Assembly (NCBI GenBank): GCA_964017235.1
Contig: OZ024938.1
Span: 10,593,454-10,657,453, forward strand
DNA: 64,000 nt
Direction: 5' to 3'
DNA from: Sabellastarte sp. h YS-2021
Taxonomy: Eukaryota > Annelida > Polychaeta > Sabellida > Sabellidae
Position numbers and translations under genes: made by a program. Numbering within the stretch: position 1 is the first letter of the stretch; each line of letters starts with the position of its first letter. Below the pieces are notes generated by a model. The model had not been told where the DNA came from. It ran no database searches and saw only the letters and a program-made list of their open reading frames with translations. Positions 1 through 12,000 of this stretch are shown piece by piece.

Positions 1-1088
1 CTAGCCACTCAATAACAGTCAGCCAAATCTAAAATAAGGAATAGATTCCTTGTATTCTTGAGATGAATCATAATCCCCATCACCTGACAACCTGAATCTA
101 ACCTTTTGAGAGGTATAGAAACCCGATTGTACTCAATTCTTGTCTAAAAACTATTGAAAGAAAAGCCTTTCCTTGTAGATATGAATGGCACTCCCAGGCA
201 TCTGACAACCCGAATCTAAACCTTTTGGAAGGAATAGAATACTCGATTGTGCATGGATGACGTCACACAGATATTTTCCTCTGGTGAATGTTTTGACTGG
301 ACGGAGTTTTCTCCTCCACGATGCAGGGTCCACGGCAACGTAAATGGCTGTCCCCAAGGGAGATTCCTTCTACTGAATCGTCGACAATCTATTCGACTGG
401 GATGTACAATGTGATAAAAAATTGCTTTCAACGCCTGGCTATTAGAACCCGACGTGAACAGCAATAACTGCCACTCGAATTGTCATTCTAATCCACGATG
501 CAGTGTCCAACGGCAACTACAATGGCTGCCCCCCTTCTCATTCAAGATGGCGCCGTCCAGATCGCTTCTGTTATTCAAGAATACACTATCTCTAGATATG
601 TATGCTGCAAAATTATAGCTTCCAACGTCCAGCAAACTGAACCAAACGACTGGCAAGCTATATAAAAAAATCATTGTTGCATAATGACCTTCTTTATGTT
701 GATTTTATTCCTCGAGGTTGAAGATGATCGAACTTTCGATGTCGCCATCCAAAAGTCCTCTATTTGCATAAGATAATGCATACCTTCGAAGATTCAACAA
801 AGGTATAAGTTCTGTATCATATACATGTAAAATAAGAAGTGAGATTCACTGTGAAATGTCAAAAAATAAATAAAACCTTGACAAACTTCTACTAATTTCC
901 CAAAGACGTCCATAATGATGATGGCCAACAAAAATAATGAAGTAAACAATGTGGTCATGTAACCTAATTGGCGGGAGGACGGACTACTGTAACCCAATGG
1001 CTTGATTAAGGTTGTTATATAACCTTAAAAAATCGCATCTCTGCGTTGGCCATTGGGTTGGATGGCTCCAACAAATAGCTACTGTTAG
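1..1088 (-). mobile_element. DIRS-like retroelement fossil, 5' terminal part
   Basis: Bases 895-1088 match the outer end of the DIRS-like fossil near 61.2-61.38 kb, including the shared stretches GGCCAACAAAAATAATGAAG and GCGTTGGCCATTGGGTTGG. Bases 1-660 resemble the gag-like part of that same element (for example the CATCTGACAAC...GGAATAGAAT...CGATTGT region), so both are copies of one family lying on the minus strand. The copy is old and broken, has no long open frame, and runs off the left edge of the window. Its outer end abuts the 169-bp satellite array directly. Confidence 0.7.
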
Positions 1089-1094
1089 GAAACT

Positions 1095-3019
1095 ATTGAA
1101 TTTTTCAAATTTGCTTCTATCTCCTTAACCATGCGAGATAGAGCGATTTTGTCGAAATTTTCGACCCACAGGGTATCTGAGAAATGTACTCTTGGCAATT
1201 TTCAAAAACTTTTCCCCTCCCCAAAAATGGCGGCCATTTTGAATTTTCGAATTTTTGCTAAAAATGGCAAAACACAAATTTGCTTCTATCTCCTTAACCG
1301 TGCGAGATAGAGCGATTTCGTCGAAATTTTCGACCCATAGGGTATCTGAGAAATGTACTCTTGGCAATTTTCAAAAACTTTTCCACTCCCCAAAAATGGC
1401 GGCCATTTTGAATTTTCGAATTTTTGCTAAAAATGGCAAAACACAAATTTGCTTCTATCTCCTTAACCGTGCGAGATAGAGCGATTTCGTCGAAATTTTC
1501 GACTCACAGGATATCAGAAGTGTACTCTCGGCAATTTTCAAAAAATTTTCCCCTCCCCAAAAATGGTGGCCGTTTTGTATTTTCGAATTTCTGCCAAAAA
1601 ATGGAAAAACACAAATTTGCTACTATCTCCTTAACCGTGCGAGATAGAGCAATTTCGTCGAAATTTTCGACCCACAGGATATCTGAGTAATGTAGTCTTG
1701 GCAATTTTCAAAACATTTTCCCCTCCCCAAAAATGGCGGCCATTTTGTATTTTTGAATTTTTGACAAAAAATGGAAAAACACAAATTTGCTTCTATCTCC
1801 TTAACCGTGCGAGATAGAGCGATTTCGTCGAAAATTTTCAACCCACAGGGTATCTGACAAATGTACTCTTGGCAATTTTCAAAAAATTTTCCTCTCCCCA
1901 AAAATGGCGGCCATTTTGTATTTTCGAATTTTTGCCAAAAATGGAAAAACACAAATTTGCTTCTATTTCCTTAACCGTGCGAGATAGAGCAATTTCGTCG
2001 AAAATCTTCGACCCACAGGATATCTGAGTAATGTAGTCTTGGCAATTTTCAAAACATTTTCCCCTCCCCAAAAATGGCGGCCATTTTGTATTTTCGAACT
2101 TTTGCCAAAAAATGGAAAAACACAAATTTGCTTCTATCTCCTTAACCGTGCGAGATAGAGCGATTTCGTCGAAAATTTTCAATCCACAGGGTATCTGACA
2201 AATGTATACTCTTGGCAATTTTCAAAAAATTTTCCTCTCCCCAAAAATGGCGGCCATTTTGTATTTTCGAATTTTTGCCAAAAATGGAAAAACACAAATT
2301 TGCTTCTATCTCCTTAACCGTGCGAGATAGAACAATTTCGTCGAAATTTTCGACTCACAGGGTATCTGAGCAGTGTACTCTTGACAATTTTCAAAAAATT
2401 TTCCTCATCTCCTTAACCGTGCGAGATCGAGCGATTTCGTAGAAATTTTCGACCCACAGGGTATCTAAGCAATGTACTCTTGGCAATTAAAAAAAAATTT
2501 TCCTCTTCCCAAAAATGGCGGCCATTTTGAATTTTCGATTTTTTGTCAAAAATGGAAAAACACAAATTTGCTTATCTCCTTAACCGTGCGAGATAGAGCG
2601 ATTTCGTAGAAATTTTCGTCCCACAGGGTATCTAAGCAATGTACTCTTGGCAATTTTCAAAAAATTTTCCTCTTCCCAAAAATGGCGGCCATTTTTAATT
2701 TTCGAATTTTTGCCAAAAATTGAAAAACAGAAATTTGCTTCTATCTCCTTAACCGTGCAAGATAGAACGATTTTGTCGCAAATTTTCAACCCAACCAATG
2801 CAAAAAGGCATTAAGCTGAAATAATTTACATGTACACTAATAAATATTTAAGCATCATTGATATATTTTACAAATGAAACAGGGTCTTGTAAGACTACTG
2901 TACAATTTTTGCAAAATGTTCATGGGGTGGACATTACACATGATAATGTGTGTTCTTCTATGCTATCCTGTTTCTGTTCATATGTCGCAGCTACTATCAA
3001 GAGGGCGTCCTATTTCTAG
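1095..3019 (+). mobile_element. Satellite-cored element A, copy 1 (array plus 3' tail)
   Basis: About eleven tandem units of roughly 169 bp fill 1,095-2,800; the landmark GATAGAGC recurs near 1136, 1304, 1474, 1642, 1812, 1982, 2153, 2324, 2591 and 2760, and one unit near 2,400 is shortened by an internal deletion. Each unit carries an ATGGCGGCCATTTT core and a CTCCTTAACCGTGCGAGATA segment. A 3' tail of about 220 bp follows (2,800-3,019). It is nearly identical to the tail after the larger array at 26.8-27.03 kb, and both end in CTATTTCTAG followed by T. The shared tail shows that array and tail moved as one element. The head is missing because the DIRS fossil abuts the array. Short open frames in the array are by-products of the repeat. 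Confidence 0.85.
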
Positions 3020-3716
3020 TTATAATATGTACTTTTACATAATTGTGCTATTCTCAAATTAATAGTTTTACAACTTCATAATTTTTAGTTTACTGATTAA
3101 TGCTGTCATCTTGCTATTGAATTGTCTTGTTTTAATACTTTATCTTTACATACATTTTCTTTCTCTTAGATGTTATTTTCTCTGCTTAAAAATTATTTGG
3201 ACCTTTATGTAACTGACACTGCTCTGAAAATATCCCTATCTTTGTACTTTTTCACTACTTCTATATCTCATGGTGTGGAAAACTATTTCCCCAGGATGTG
3301 GGGTATGGGCATCTCTGATGCTATTTTATGTTTTAATGTCTAATGACGGTTTTTTACTTTTATTGTTCTCCATTTTCATGAATAATAAGTCCATATTTAA
3401 ATAAAGAATACAAAAAAGTTTCTTATATATAGAGGCACCAGTGAATAATGAAACTTTAGTTTTTCACTTGAGATTTCTCTGCCATTTCTGCTTGTCAGTA
3501 TTTAGTAAATGAGCAGAATCTATGGAAAACAATACCTTAGTAATGATGTATATATTAACATATTTGTAGCGTGCATAATTAATGAAGTATTATTGAGAAA
3601 TTTGTAATGCAGATCATGTATTAGTAGGAAGTAGAGCTTTTGACTACAAAACAAAACTTTTAACAGGTCTCTACATTCTGGTAAAATACACATCGTGGAA
3701 AATAAAAGCATTAAAC
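3020..3716. other. AT-rich stretch without a recognised gene; possible retroposed 3' UTR
   Basis: No splice-bounded or long open frame is recognised. The stretch contains the short repeat at 3,236-3,325 and ends with AATAAA at 3,701-3,706 just before an 18-base A run. That layout suits the tail of a retroposed transcript on the + strand, but the source transcript is unknown. Confidence 0.35.
3236..3325 (+). repeat. Short interspersed repeat, copy 1 of 2
   Basis: This segment is similar to 19,765-19,855. The shared core is GAAAACTATTTCCCCAGG, followed by GGCATCTC.GATGCTATTTT. In the + frame both copies can be read as VENYFPR....GISDAI, so it may be a piece of an old element with coding capacity. 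I do not recognise the family. Confidence 0.5.
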
Positions 3717-3734
3717 AAAAAAAAAAAAAAAAAA
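3717..3734 (+). other. Poly(A) tract preceded by AATAAA
   Basis: An 18-base A run sits 10 bases after AATAAA (3,701-3,706). This is the usual spacing of a copied mRNA tail and suggests a retroposition end point. Confidence 0.5.
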
Positions 3735-4283
3735 TTGTTGGACAATCTTCCTAACTCCTTATTTCTCTTGATGGGCAGATATCCAAAGGAGCAATGTAAT
3801 CTAATCTACTGCTTTGCAGGCGCTATTTCTTCCCCACAATGGGGAATTCAATTCTCCAAATTAAGAAAAGAAATTTTTGAAAAAGGATAGCCCAGGGACA
3901 ATCTAGGTCAGTAATCCATGGGTGTGAACGGAGGGATGAGTATTAAGTGGAGAAGCTTGAGTTGAAGAGGTTAGTATGTTCTGAAGACCAATATTGCTTA
4001 TAAGTACTCTTCTTAAGGAATCTTTTTCTGGATACATGTATATAACATAGACAAATATGAGTAAAAATTAGGTTTCAGCTGTGTTGTTTAATATGGATGA
4101 AACAATATTTTAATTATTTTAGGAGTACCCAGTTGGCTACTTTGTTTTTGTAGTTAGTTTGTTAGCAGGTACAGCACATTTTTGAGCACCTTGTTACCAT
4201 GTTAGTCCCCTGCTTATATACACTGGCTTTTACATCAAGATGCTCCACAAAACTTTCTGGGCTTGCTGGGGGGAGAAAAGTGA
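3735..4283. other. Unassigned stretch
   Basis: No gene is recognised. A short perfect hairpin, TTCCCCA-CAA-TGGGGAA, lies near 3,829-3,847, next to a pyrimidine-rich tract and an AG that looks like a splice acceptor. The frame behind it closes after about 22 codons, and I could not link it to the phytochelatin synthase downstream. Confidence 0.3.
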
Positions 4284-4505
4284 AACATCTTATTAAGCAT
4301 CCCACGAGGGACGCTTGTTTGTGCATGGGAGAATCGACTCCACCGGATCCGCATTTTCTTTTCACAATAGCTTCGCAGCCATAAGGCAGATTCTTTTCAT
4401 ATTTGGCAGGTGTATGCAGTAGCCCTGGGAAATATTTCTGAATATGCTGTGATGACATTTTAACCAATCACAGAGAGGTCACATGACCAAAAAGATGTTT
4501 TTTGG
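4284..4505 (+). mobile_element. Element E head fragment (truncated)
   Basis: The stretch starts with the imperfect hairpin AAGCATCCC-ACGA-GGGACGCTT followed by GTTTG, matching the E head at 9,776-9,798. It also shares CATATTTGGCAG and GGTCACATGACCAAAAA with the E copies at 9.9 and 29.7 kb. The satellite core and tail are absent; the sequence passes into a LINE fragment near 4,505. Confidence 0.6.
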
Positions 4506-5221
4506 AAGGGCGTCCTTGTCCGGATGATAACTTACGAAGCATTTTATCTTTCCACCTGCAACCCTTTATAAACAACAAGGAAGGGTGGTCTTTGACAAGT
4601 TGCCCATGTGAGAATAGTACAAAAAATAATGAGTATAAAACTACAAAACAGCTTTATGAGCAGAGTGTAAATCAAAAGTTCACTAAGCCAAGATCAGTAC
4701 TATATCTTCAGAATGTCTCTCAGGAAAGTATCTCTCACACATACAGACTTAAAATAAAATACTTAAAAGACAAGCAAATAGCCGAGTTTAACTATAAATT
4801 ATTAAATGACCTACTGATTTGCCGACAGAAATTGCAAAAATGGGGTTTAAATGAAGATAGCAAATGTGTCTTTTGTAGTAAAGAAGAAACAGTTGAACAT
4901 TTAATGTTTACGTGTCATCAGAAATTTCAAATATGGAAATCTGTACATACGATATTAAAGTTAAAGTGTGGATTAAAATGTATGTTTGTCAGTACAGGTG
5001 ATATAACTACTGATTGGGCTTTATCTGTTGTTCAATTTTGTATTTACAAAGTTACAATTAATTATGGTAATGGAAGATTTACACATTTGCAGTACTTCCT
5101 GCGAAACATTGTAACAAAGTTAAATTATATCATTAAAATTTATAGCATTAATAAGTATAAAGATGTAGTACAGTTATTGAAGAAAGTGTCACATAAATTA
5201 GCATCTCTTACAGTAATCTGA
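4502..5221 (+). pseudogene. LINE (Tx1/L1-like) ORF2 C-terminal fragment
   Basis: An open frame of 239 codons lacks any reverse-transcriptase core but matches the C-terminal part of L1/Tx1-group ORF2 proteins. Visible marks are KIKYLKDKQIAEFNYKLL, then a CCHC-like motif C-x2-C-x8-H-x4-C in CVFCSKEETVEHLMFTC near residues 121-137, followed by W in KFQIWKS. The family places this zinc-knuckle region after the RT domain. The 5' part is missing, as is usual for LINE copies truncated during insertion, and the first codons probably read through the junction with the E fragment. It is unlikely to encode a working protein. Related C-terminal pieces lie on the minus strand at 58.1-59.2 kb. The exact clade is an inference. 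Confidence 0.7.
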
Positions 5222-5694
5222 TAACTTTGACAGCTCTGTTAGTTGTATTTTAGATTAATTATATTGTTTATTGTACATCTATTATAATAATTGTGTGTAT
5301 AAATGATGAAAAATGAAAGATGATGAAGCTTAAAACAATTAATAAATAAATAAATGATGAAATAATAAATAAGCAAGGAAACCCAATGATGATACCTTAT
5401 ACTAAACACAGTGAAATATTTCACAAGTATGTGTTTATAAAAGTAAATAATACTACTACTAATAATATTACTTTGGAATGCCATTTGGCAGGGAAAAAAT
5501 CTTAATATGTATATGTCAGAGTCTCTCTCTCTCTCTGCTCTCTCATGTGAGTTAATTATTGTTAGGGTCAATGTTACATGGTGGTAAACATTAAAGGATG
5601 TATACATATAAAGACTTCAAAAAATTAGATATTTAAACTCTCGAATTTAATAATATTTGTTTACGACTTACTGAAATATAATATTGAGGGTCTG

Positions 5695-5733
<39 letters not shown>

Positions 5734-5735
5734 CA
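5222..5735 (+). other. LINE 3' flank, simple repeats and A30 tract
   Basis: AT-rich sequence after the LINE frame with TAAATAAATAAATGATG near 5,341, which may be the LINE 3' end. A (CT)n run lies at about 5,520-5,545 and an A run of about 31 bases at 5,700-5,730. No gene seen. Confidence 0.45.
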
Positions 5736-6811
5736 AAATGTAGCTTGTCGGGTTCTTTGGGTGAAAACTAGTGTCATTAAACATTTGAATCTTGTCATTT
5801 GTGTAAGGTCAAATGGACATAAAGGCCTCATACTGTTGTACCTCAGTTGGTACTGTTTTAGGATATGTTGCATGGAGACTTAAACGTAATGTTTTTTATG
5901 TCATTGTACACCATATTATATATTGTGGTTCTCCGAGTTTTTGTTCCATGAAACAAGCAGTGAAAAAGTATTTTAAATGCCATTTTCACGATTAATACTT
6001 TGTAGTAAATCAATACACTTTATTAATTCACATGAGTACATTAATAGGTATTGCAAAACAAACAATTTTAACCCTATTTTAATGCCGATTCATACACATT
6101 ACACTGAAAAATATGCATTCCTTAGATTGATTAGTTTTATTTACCACCAACATTCTTTGCACAGTTTTTCTGCTATGGCACTGCATTAACACTTTTACAC
6201 TTCGTAATATACACAAATATCTCCACACATTATGTTTGCTTTTGTCTAAGCCTTACTACACACACTGGCAGTTTCGTTCTTTCTGGATAAATACATTAAC
6301 TGGGACAATTGCAGTTGGGCAAAATAAACAAATCCCCTTATCTCAAGTCCTTTGCAATTTGTGTGCTTTATGTACAGTAATGTCGCCTATGAACAGAAGT
6401 AATAAATCTGTTAAAACAGAAAATAGTGCAGTAAAATTCCTCTTAAGTATATATGAGGTGTATTAAAAATCAAGATCATATGTGTTTTATACAAATGTCG
6501 CCTAAAAATGACAGTTAAATATTGAGTCATCATTCTGATGAAATTATCTAGTTCATTAGTGTAATTTATGCTATCTAGATAAGCAGTTAGCCCTTTATAA
6601 TGAGAAGGACTTATTGAAGTGTTTCACTTTCAAAAGGGTGTTGTATTTAGTATTGTCAGAATTGGACAAATTCAGCAAGTGTCTTGTGTGTGAAATACAG
6701 TTTATGTAAGTATGTTTTACTTGCTTGGTTAATGCCATGAAAGAAAAAAAGAAGCATGGATAATGATCAAATAAATCAACAACTATCTATAGAAAAAAAA
6801 AAAAAAAAAAA
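5736..6811 (+). other. Probable retroposed transcript tail ending in poly(A)
   Basis: The interval lies between two A tracts (5,700-5,730 and 6,793-6,811). AATAAA at 6,770-6,775 lies 17 bases before the second tract. No frame longer than about 75 codons is present and none looks like a known protein, so the interval reads like a copied 3' UTR. The source transcript is unknown. Confidence 0.35.
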
Positions 6812-6939
6812 TCTTTCCACCTGAAATTTAGCAAATACCTTCCTCATATAAAGATCTGGGCGACTTGAAATTTTGGCAGGGATAGGTTAAGAAATGACTG
6901 AGTTATTGATGATTAATTAAGCATTAATTTTCTTAACAA

Positions 6940-8272
6940 GTAAAACACAAAACTGCTTGTATCTCCTTAACTGTGTGAGATAGAGCGATTTCATCAAAAT
7001 TTATAAAACACACTATATCGAAGATAACTATGCTGCCCAAGAACCACTTTTCCTATATTCTGGCTTTGTTGAGCTAAATTTTCGACCCGCAGGGTATGTA
7101 AGCAAACTATACTCACCAATTTTCTCCTCCCCAAAAATGGGGGTCATATTCAATTTTCAAATTTTTGACAAAAAATACAAAACACAGAATTGGAAATATA
7201 GGCTCATAAGGTACACATATAGAACAATACTGATATATGAGTACTTTTTGAAACCATTTTCTTCATAAAATAAAAATTTAGTAGTGGGATCCCAGCCAAA
7301 TTTTTGACCAACAGGTATCTGTGAAGACTAGCCTTTCCAAGTTTCAACAAAAATTTCACGTTTTGAATTTTTGAATTTTTTTTCAAAAATGCAAAACACA
7401 AAAATTCTTGTATCTCGAAAACCGTGCTAGATAGAGCAATTTTGGCGAAATTTTTGACCCACAGGGTACCTCTTCTGAGTAGCTGACCCAGTTTTAAAAA
7501 GGTTTTTTGTCCCGCCAAAAATGGCCACCATTATTAATTTTCAAATTTTTGGCAAAAATCACAAAACACAAAAATGCTTGTATCTCGAAAACCGTGCTAG
7601 ATAGAGCGATTTTGGCAAAATTTTTGATCCACAGGGTATCTGTCAAGACTAGCCTTTGCAAGTTTCAACGAATATTTCACTTGCCAAAAAATGGCAGCTT
7701 TTTAGAATTTTCCAATTTTTCGCAAAAATCACAAAACCGAAAATGCTTGTATCTCGAAAACCGTGCCAGATAGAGTGATTTCAGCAAAATTTTTGACCCA
7801 CAGGGTATCTGTGCAGACTAGCCTTTCCAAGTTTCAATGAATATTTCACTTGCCAAAAAATGGCAGCCATTTTGAATTTTCGAATTTTTTTCAAAAATGC
7901 AAAACACAAAAATGCTTGTATCTTGAAAACCGTGCTAGATAGAGCGATTTCCAAAAATGGCGGCCATTTTTGGGGGTGTGTAAGCAAACTACTGTACCCA
8001 ATTTCCCCCCAAAATTTAGCCTTTCCAAAAATTGGGGGTCATTGTCAATTTTCAAATTTGTGACAAAAAGTGCAAAACACCAAATTGCCTCTGTCTCCTT
8101 AACCATGCAAGATAGAGCAGTTTCAATTGATAAAACACACTGTATCGAAGATAACTACCCTGCCCAAGAACCATTTTTCGTATATTCTGGCTTTGTTGAG
8201 CTATAAGCAGAACTTTCTCACATGATTAAGCTGCCATTATTTCTCCTTTTCGGGACGCAAGCGATCCTCTAG
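6940..8272 (+). mobile_element. Satellite-cored element F (diverged relative of A)
   Basis: About six units of 168-172 bp are marked by AGATAGAG near 6970, 7430, 7598, 7767, 7938 and 8110. They share CTTGTATCTC..AACCGTG and GACCCACAGGGTATCTG with the A units but differ at many positions. Interspersed non-unit segments (GATAACTA.CCTGCCCAAGAACCA, at about 7,020 and 8,150) are repeated at both ends. The 3' side ends in GGGACGC-AA-GCGATCC then CTAG (8,269-8,272) and T, like the tail end of A and D. The head is not identified. Confidence 0.65.
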
Positions 8273-8694
8273 TTATTATTATTATGCCCCATAGGCCAGC
8301 CAGGAGATTAAAATGCGCTGTCTGCATGGGTATGGGTGTCACGTGTACTAAAATGGACAATAATTCCCGAAGATTATTCGATGGATTTAATTTATATTTG
8401 GTAGGATGCCGTACTTAGGACATCCGGTTAATGGTGACTTTGAACTCTTTTCAGTGTTAAAAAATATTTCTTAATAAGTTATGTTTTTGATATGCCGGTT
8501 TAACAAGGAAAACCACAAAAAAGTGAGGTGAAATTAAACACCCATCAATAACTTTTTTCTGTTAAAAAATTCGTTAAAATCCACAAGTTTGATTGAAGGC
8601 TAATAATAACTTTAGTTATGATGATTTCAAGATGTTATCACTTCAAGGACTCATAAAATTAAATTGACTTGTTTCAAAATATTTTCCATTATTC
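8273..8694. other. Unassigned AT-rich stretch with repeat-like sequence
   Basis: It starts with a (TTA)n run at 8,273-8,290. AATTTATATTTGGTAGG near 8,390 resembles the leader phrases of the satellite elements (TTTGGCAG.TATA), so part of this may be an element head. No gene seen. Confidence 0.3.
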
Positions 8695-8830
8695 CATTAT
8701 TTGGCGCTGACCCCTGCTATGTCTCTGTATATTTCATTATGATGGGTCTCTGCTTCTCTGTATTATGCGCCTAGAGTCTTTAAGATAGAGATTAAACGCT
8801 CGAAAAAAGTTCTCTTGGTATTAGAATTAA
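8695..8830 (+). mobile_element. CR1/L2-like LINE 3' end remnant
   Basis: It aligns by eye with the 3' end of the LINE at 50,240-50,370. Shared features are GCGCTGACCCCTGC.ATGTCTCTG, a CGCCTAGAGTCT stretch, AGATAGAGATT..GCGCT and a final GTATTAGAATT. No coding part remains. It lies about 45 bases upstream of the first visible phytochelatin synthase exon. Confidence 0.6.
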
Positions 8831-8872
8831 TTTATAATAAAACTATAATTAAATCCAAAAAACCCTTATCAG

Positions 8873-9054
8873 GTCACATGGAGGTATACTACAGCCTTGC
8901 CTCTCAGTTCCGCACACAAGACGAGCCTGCATTCTGTGGTCTCTCCACTCTGGTCATGGTTCTCAACACGCTGGAGGTGGACCCCAAACGTGTCTGGAAA
9001 GGAGTATGGCGCTGGTATCATGAGCACATGCTGGACTGCTGCGTGCCGTTAAAG
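8873..9054 (+). CDS. PCS: PCS exon with catalytic cysteine
   Basis: The acceptor is CTTATCAG|GTCAC and the donor AAAG|GTGGGT. The exon starts with the last two bases of a split Gly codon, then [12 protein letters not shown]. The nucleophile Cys is in DEPAFCGL. Reading upstream of the acceptor is open for about 19 codons, but that part is LINE tail and intron, not PCS. Confidence 0.93.
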
Positions 9055-12000
9055 GTGGGTGAAAAAATGTATCTAATGTCTACTTATGCTTGGCCAATAT
9101 ATTTCCTGTTTTTTGTGTAACAAACTTACAAATCAACATTAGATTCATATTGTTAAGTATAACCGTAAAGTCGTGACTGATGATCTTGTATCTACGCTAT
9201 TTCACTTAATTTATATGAAATTTATAGTAGTAGGCTATAACGGAAGAGTTTTCTTATTGTGGTCACTACTAATACTGTGTAGAAACCTCTTTGCCAGACA
9301 GAACTACAAGATATGACGAGATATCTCTCTGAACACTTCTTATTTTTGTATTTTTATATAAGTATTTATACTCGGTGCAATAACTCCAAGTACTACAGGA
9401 TTCAAAGCGCTATATCACCCATCCACTGCACAAGTACAGCCCAAGCTCTCAAATTACTGACATTCCCTTAACTGAGAGACAGAGGCTCAAGGATGACCAT
9501 TTATCAACATCCTTGAGGTTCTTTAGCCTGCCACTGGGGATAGGTCCCAATGACCGCCATTTCAAATGGTCATATGAGCCACTATGTATCTTGCTGTACC
9601 TGAGTTTGAACCCACATCCTCTGTGTTCCAAGGCGAGTGTGTTGCCCAATATTGCACAGTGGCAGATGTCATGCTAAACCACCTTGTAGTAGTTTGTTAA
9701 TTACTATGAGTTAGACTTCAGCTTTTTAGGTCACCTTGGACCAGATTATTCTGACTCTGTACATAAATATTAATTAAGCGTCCCTGAAAGGGCGCTTGTT
9801 TGTTTTCGCCTCAGTTTCCTCGCCGCCACCACCACCGCCGCCGCCGCATTATGATATCCCTTGAATATCTCCCTTATTATTAGAAGGTTTCAAACCATAT
9901 TTGGCAGTTATATACCTTAGACGTGGGAAAATTTTTCTGCGTGCTTAAATTTGACCTTTATGAAGATCACATGATCAAAAACAATTTTTTTGAAGTACAC
10001 CCCCTGTCATCGCAGTTCAGGAAAAACTACTTTTACACAGCCTTATAATTTGACACACCTGTTCATACTATCACAAACGTGAGCTGATAGATTTTGGGAG
10101 CAATCCCTTGAAAAATGTCTCATTTATGAGTGATTTTCTGACACCTTCCAATCTGAAAGCCTTAAATTTAGGTCAACCCCCCTATTATCTTCTTAAGTAA
10201 TGCATTTAGAGCCATAAAATGTACTGGGAGGTAATAGGAAACCATATGTGGAGAGTCTAAATAGCATCAGTTTTACCCCACGGCCCCCCCTTATGGGTCA
10301 AACTGGGGTCATAAAATAGCTGATTTTGAGTTTTTGCCTTATATCTCCTTTATTGTTGCTTTTATAGCTTCAGAATGTATTGAGAGGTATTGGGAAAGCG
10401 TATGTGGAGAGTCTAAATAGCCGGTCAGTTTTACCCCCCGACCCCCCCTTATGGGCCAAACTGGGGTCATAAATAGCTGCTTTGGAGTTTTTGCCTTATA
10501 TCTCCTTTATCGTTGCTTTTATAGCTTCAGAATGTATTAAGAGGTATTAGGAAAGCATATGTGGAGAATCTAAATAGCCAGTCAGTTTTATCCCCCGACC
10601 CCCCCTTATGGGTCAAACTGGGGTCATAAAATAGTTGCTTTGGAGTTTTGCCTTATATCTCCTTTATCGTTGCTTTTATTCCTTCAGAATGTATTAAGAG
10701 GTATTGGGAAAGCACATGTGGAGAGTCTAAATAGCCGGTCAGTTTTACCCCCCGACCCCCTATGGGCCCAACTGGGGTCATAAATAGCTGCTTCAGAGTT
10801 TTTGCCTTATATCTCCTTTATCGTTGCTTTTATAGCTTCAGAATGTATTAAAAGGTATTGGGAAAGCATACGGCACAGCTTTGTGCATTCTTAGCTTTAC
10901 AGCATGCTTATTAAAACCACAAAGCATTTTAAACTTTCAGGGATGCTTCGATTTTGTTAGCAAAAGCATTCCTCTGGTTAGACTGTGGATTTTTTACCTT
11001 TCCTACAGTGTATTCAGAACAAATACATTGTTACAAATCATAGAAAATCTGCTCAAGTAACTGCGTCTTTATTAGGGCTGCGAACGAGTACTCGAGCCTC
11101 GGTGTACGAGGCGATCTTGGCTAGTACTCGAGTCCATTTTAAAAACTCGGTTACTCGCGAGGTATTGTATTATCGCCCACGTAATCAAACGCTTGTGTAA
11201 AATATGCTACATTTTAGCATTTCCGTCACATAATATTCAATTAAAGTTGTTATTTTTGCTTGAAAACATACAATTTACTCCATATTCTATAATATATGGT
11301 CAAATAGAAGACGTTTTTCTTCAAAAGTTTCGTTTCCGGAACCGAATATTTGTTTACAGAAGACTTCTAATGGTACATACTAAATCTCGCGGTTACTCGA
11401 ATTCGGGCCGGTTGTCGGAGGGCGAGTACTCGATGCCGTTTTTCTGCACCCGTCACAGCCCTAGTCTTTATAAACTCCATTGGTTGCCTGTTGAGTAACC
11501 TAGTGTGTTGAAAGCCGAATGCTGGTCTACAAATTTCTTCATAGGGGCTCCCCGGTCTATTTTGGACCTCCCTTGTCGCTGACCAGCTGCTCGTACAATA
11601 CCAGACGTGATCACCCAAACAGGTGGTTCTTGACAGTTCGATATTTTCACCCTTCAGACTATTAGGCCATAGTTTTGCCTTTGTTTCACCTAAAATCTGG
11701 AATGACATACCTGATAACATAACGCAATGCGACCTGTGCTGCCTCCTTCAAGAAAAAGCTCAAAACTTACCTATTTGCAGAAGCCAGTACACCTTAGCCA
11801 CCCTACGCCTCTGTGTCTTCTCTGGTACGACCTGGTCACATTAATGGACTAACTCTTATCATTCAATATGTTTAAAGGAGAGTTGTGCCTTAGAGGCTGC
11901 CAGATGATGGAACAGTTCTTTAAAAGTTCCGAAAAAATTTATTATATTCATGTCATGCTGCAGCAGTTTGCTGGACTTGGTTCATTGCTGTGAGTAAGTC

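Noticed and set aside
3780-3890. Possible first PCS exon: pyrimidine tract, AG, then AISSPQWGIQFSKLRKEIFE
   Set aside because: It faintly recalls the PCS N-terminus, but the frame stops without a GT donor of the needed phase and the family motif FYRRPLP-like is absent.
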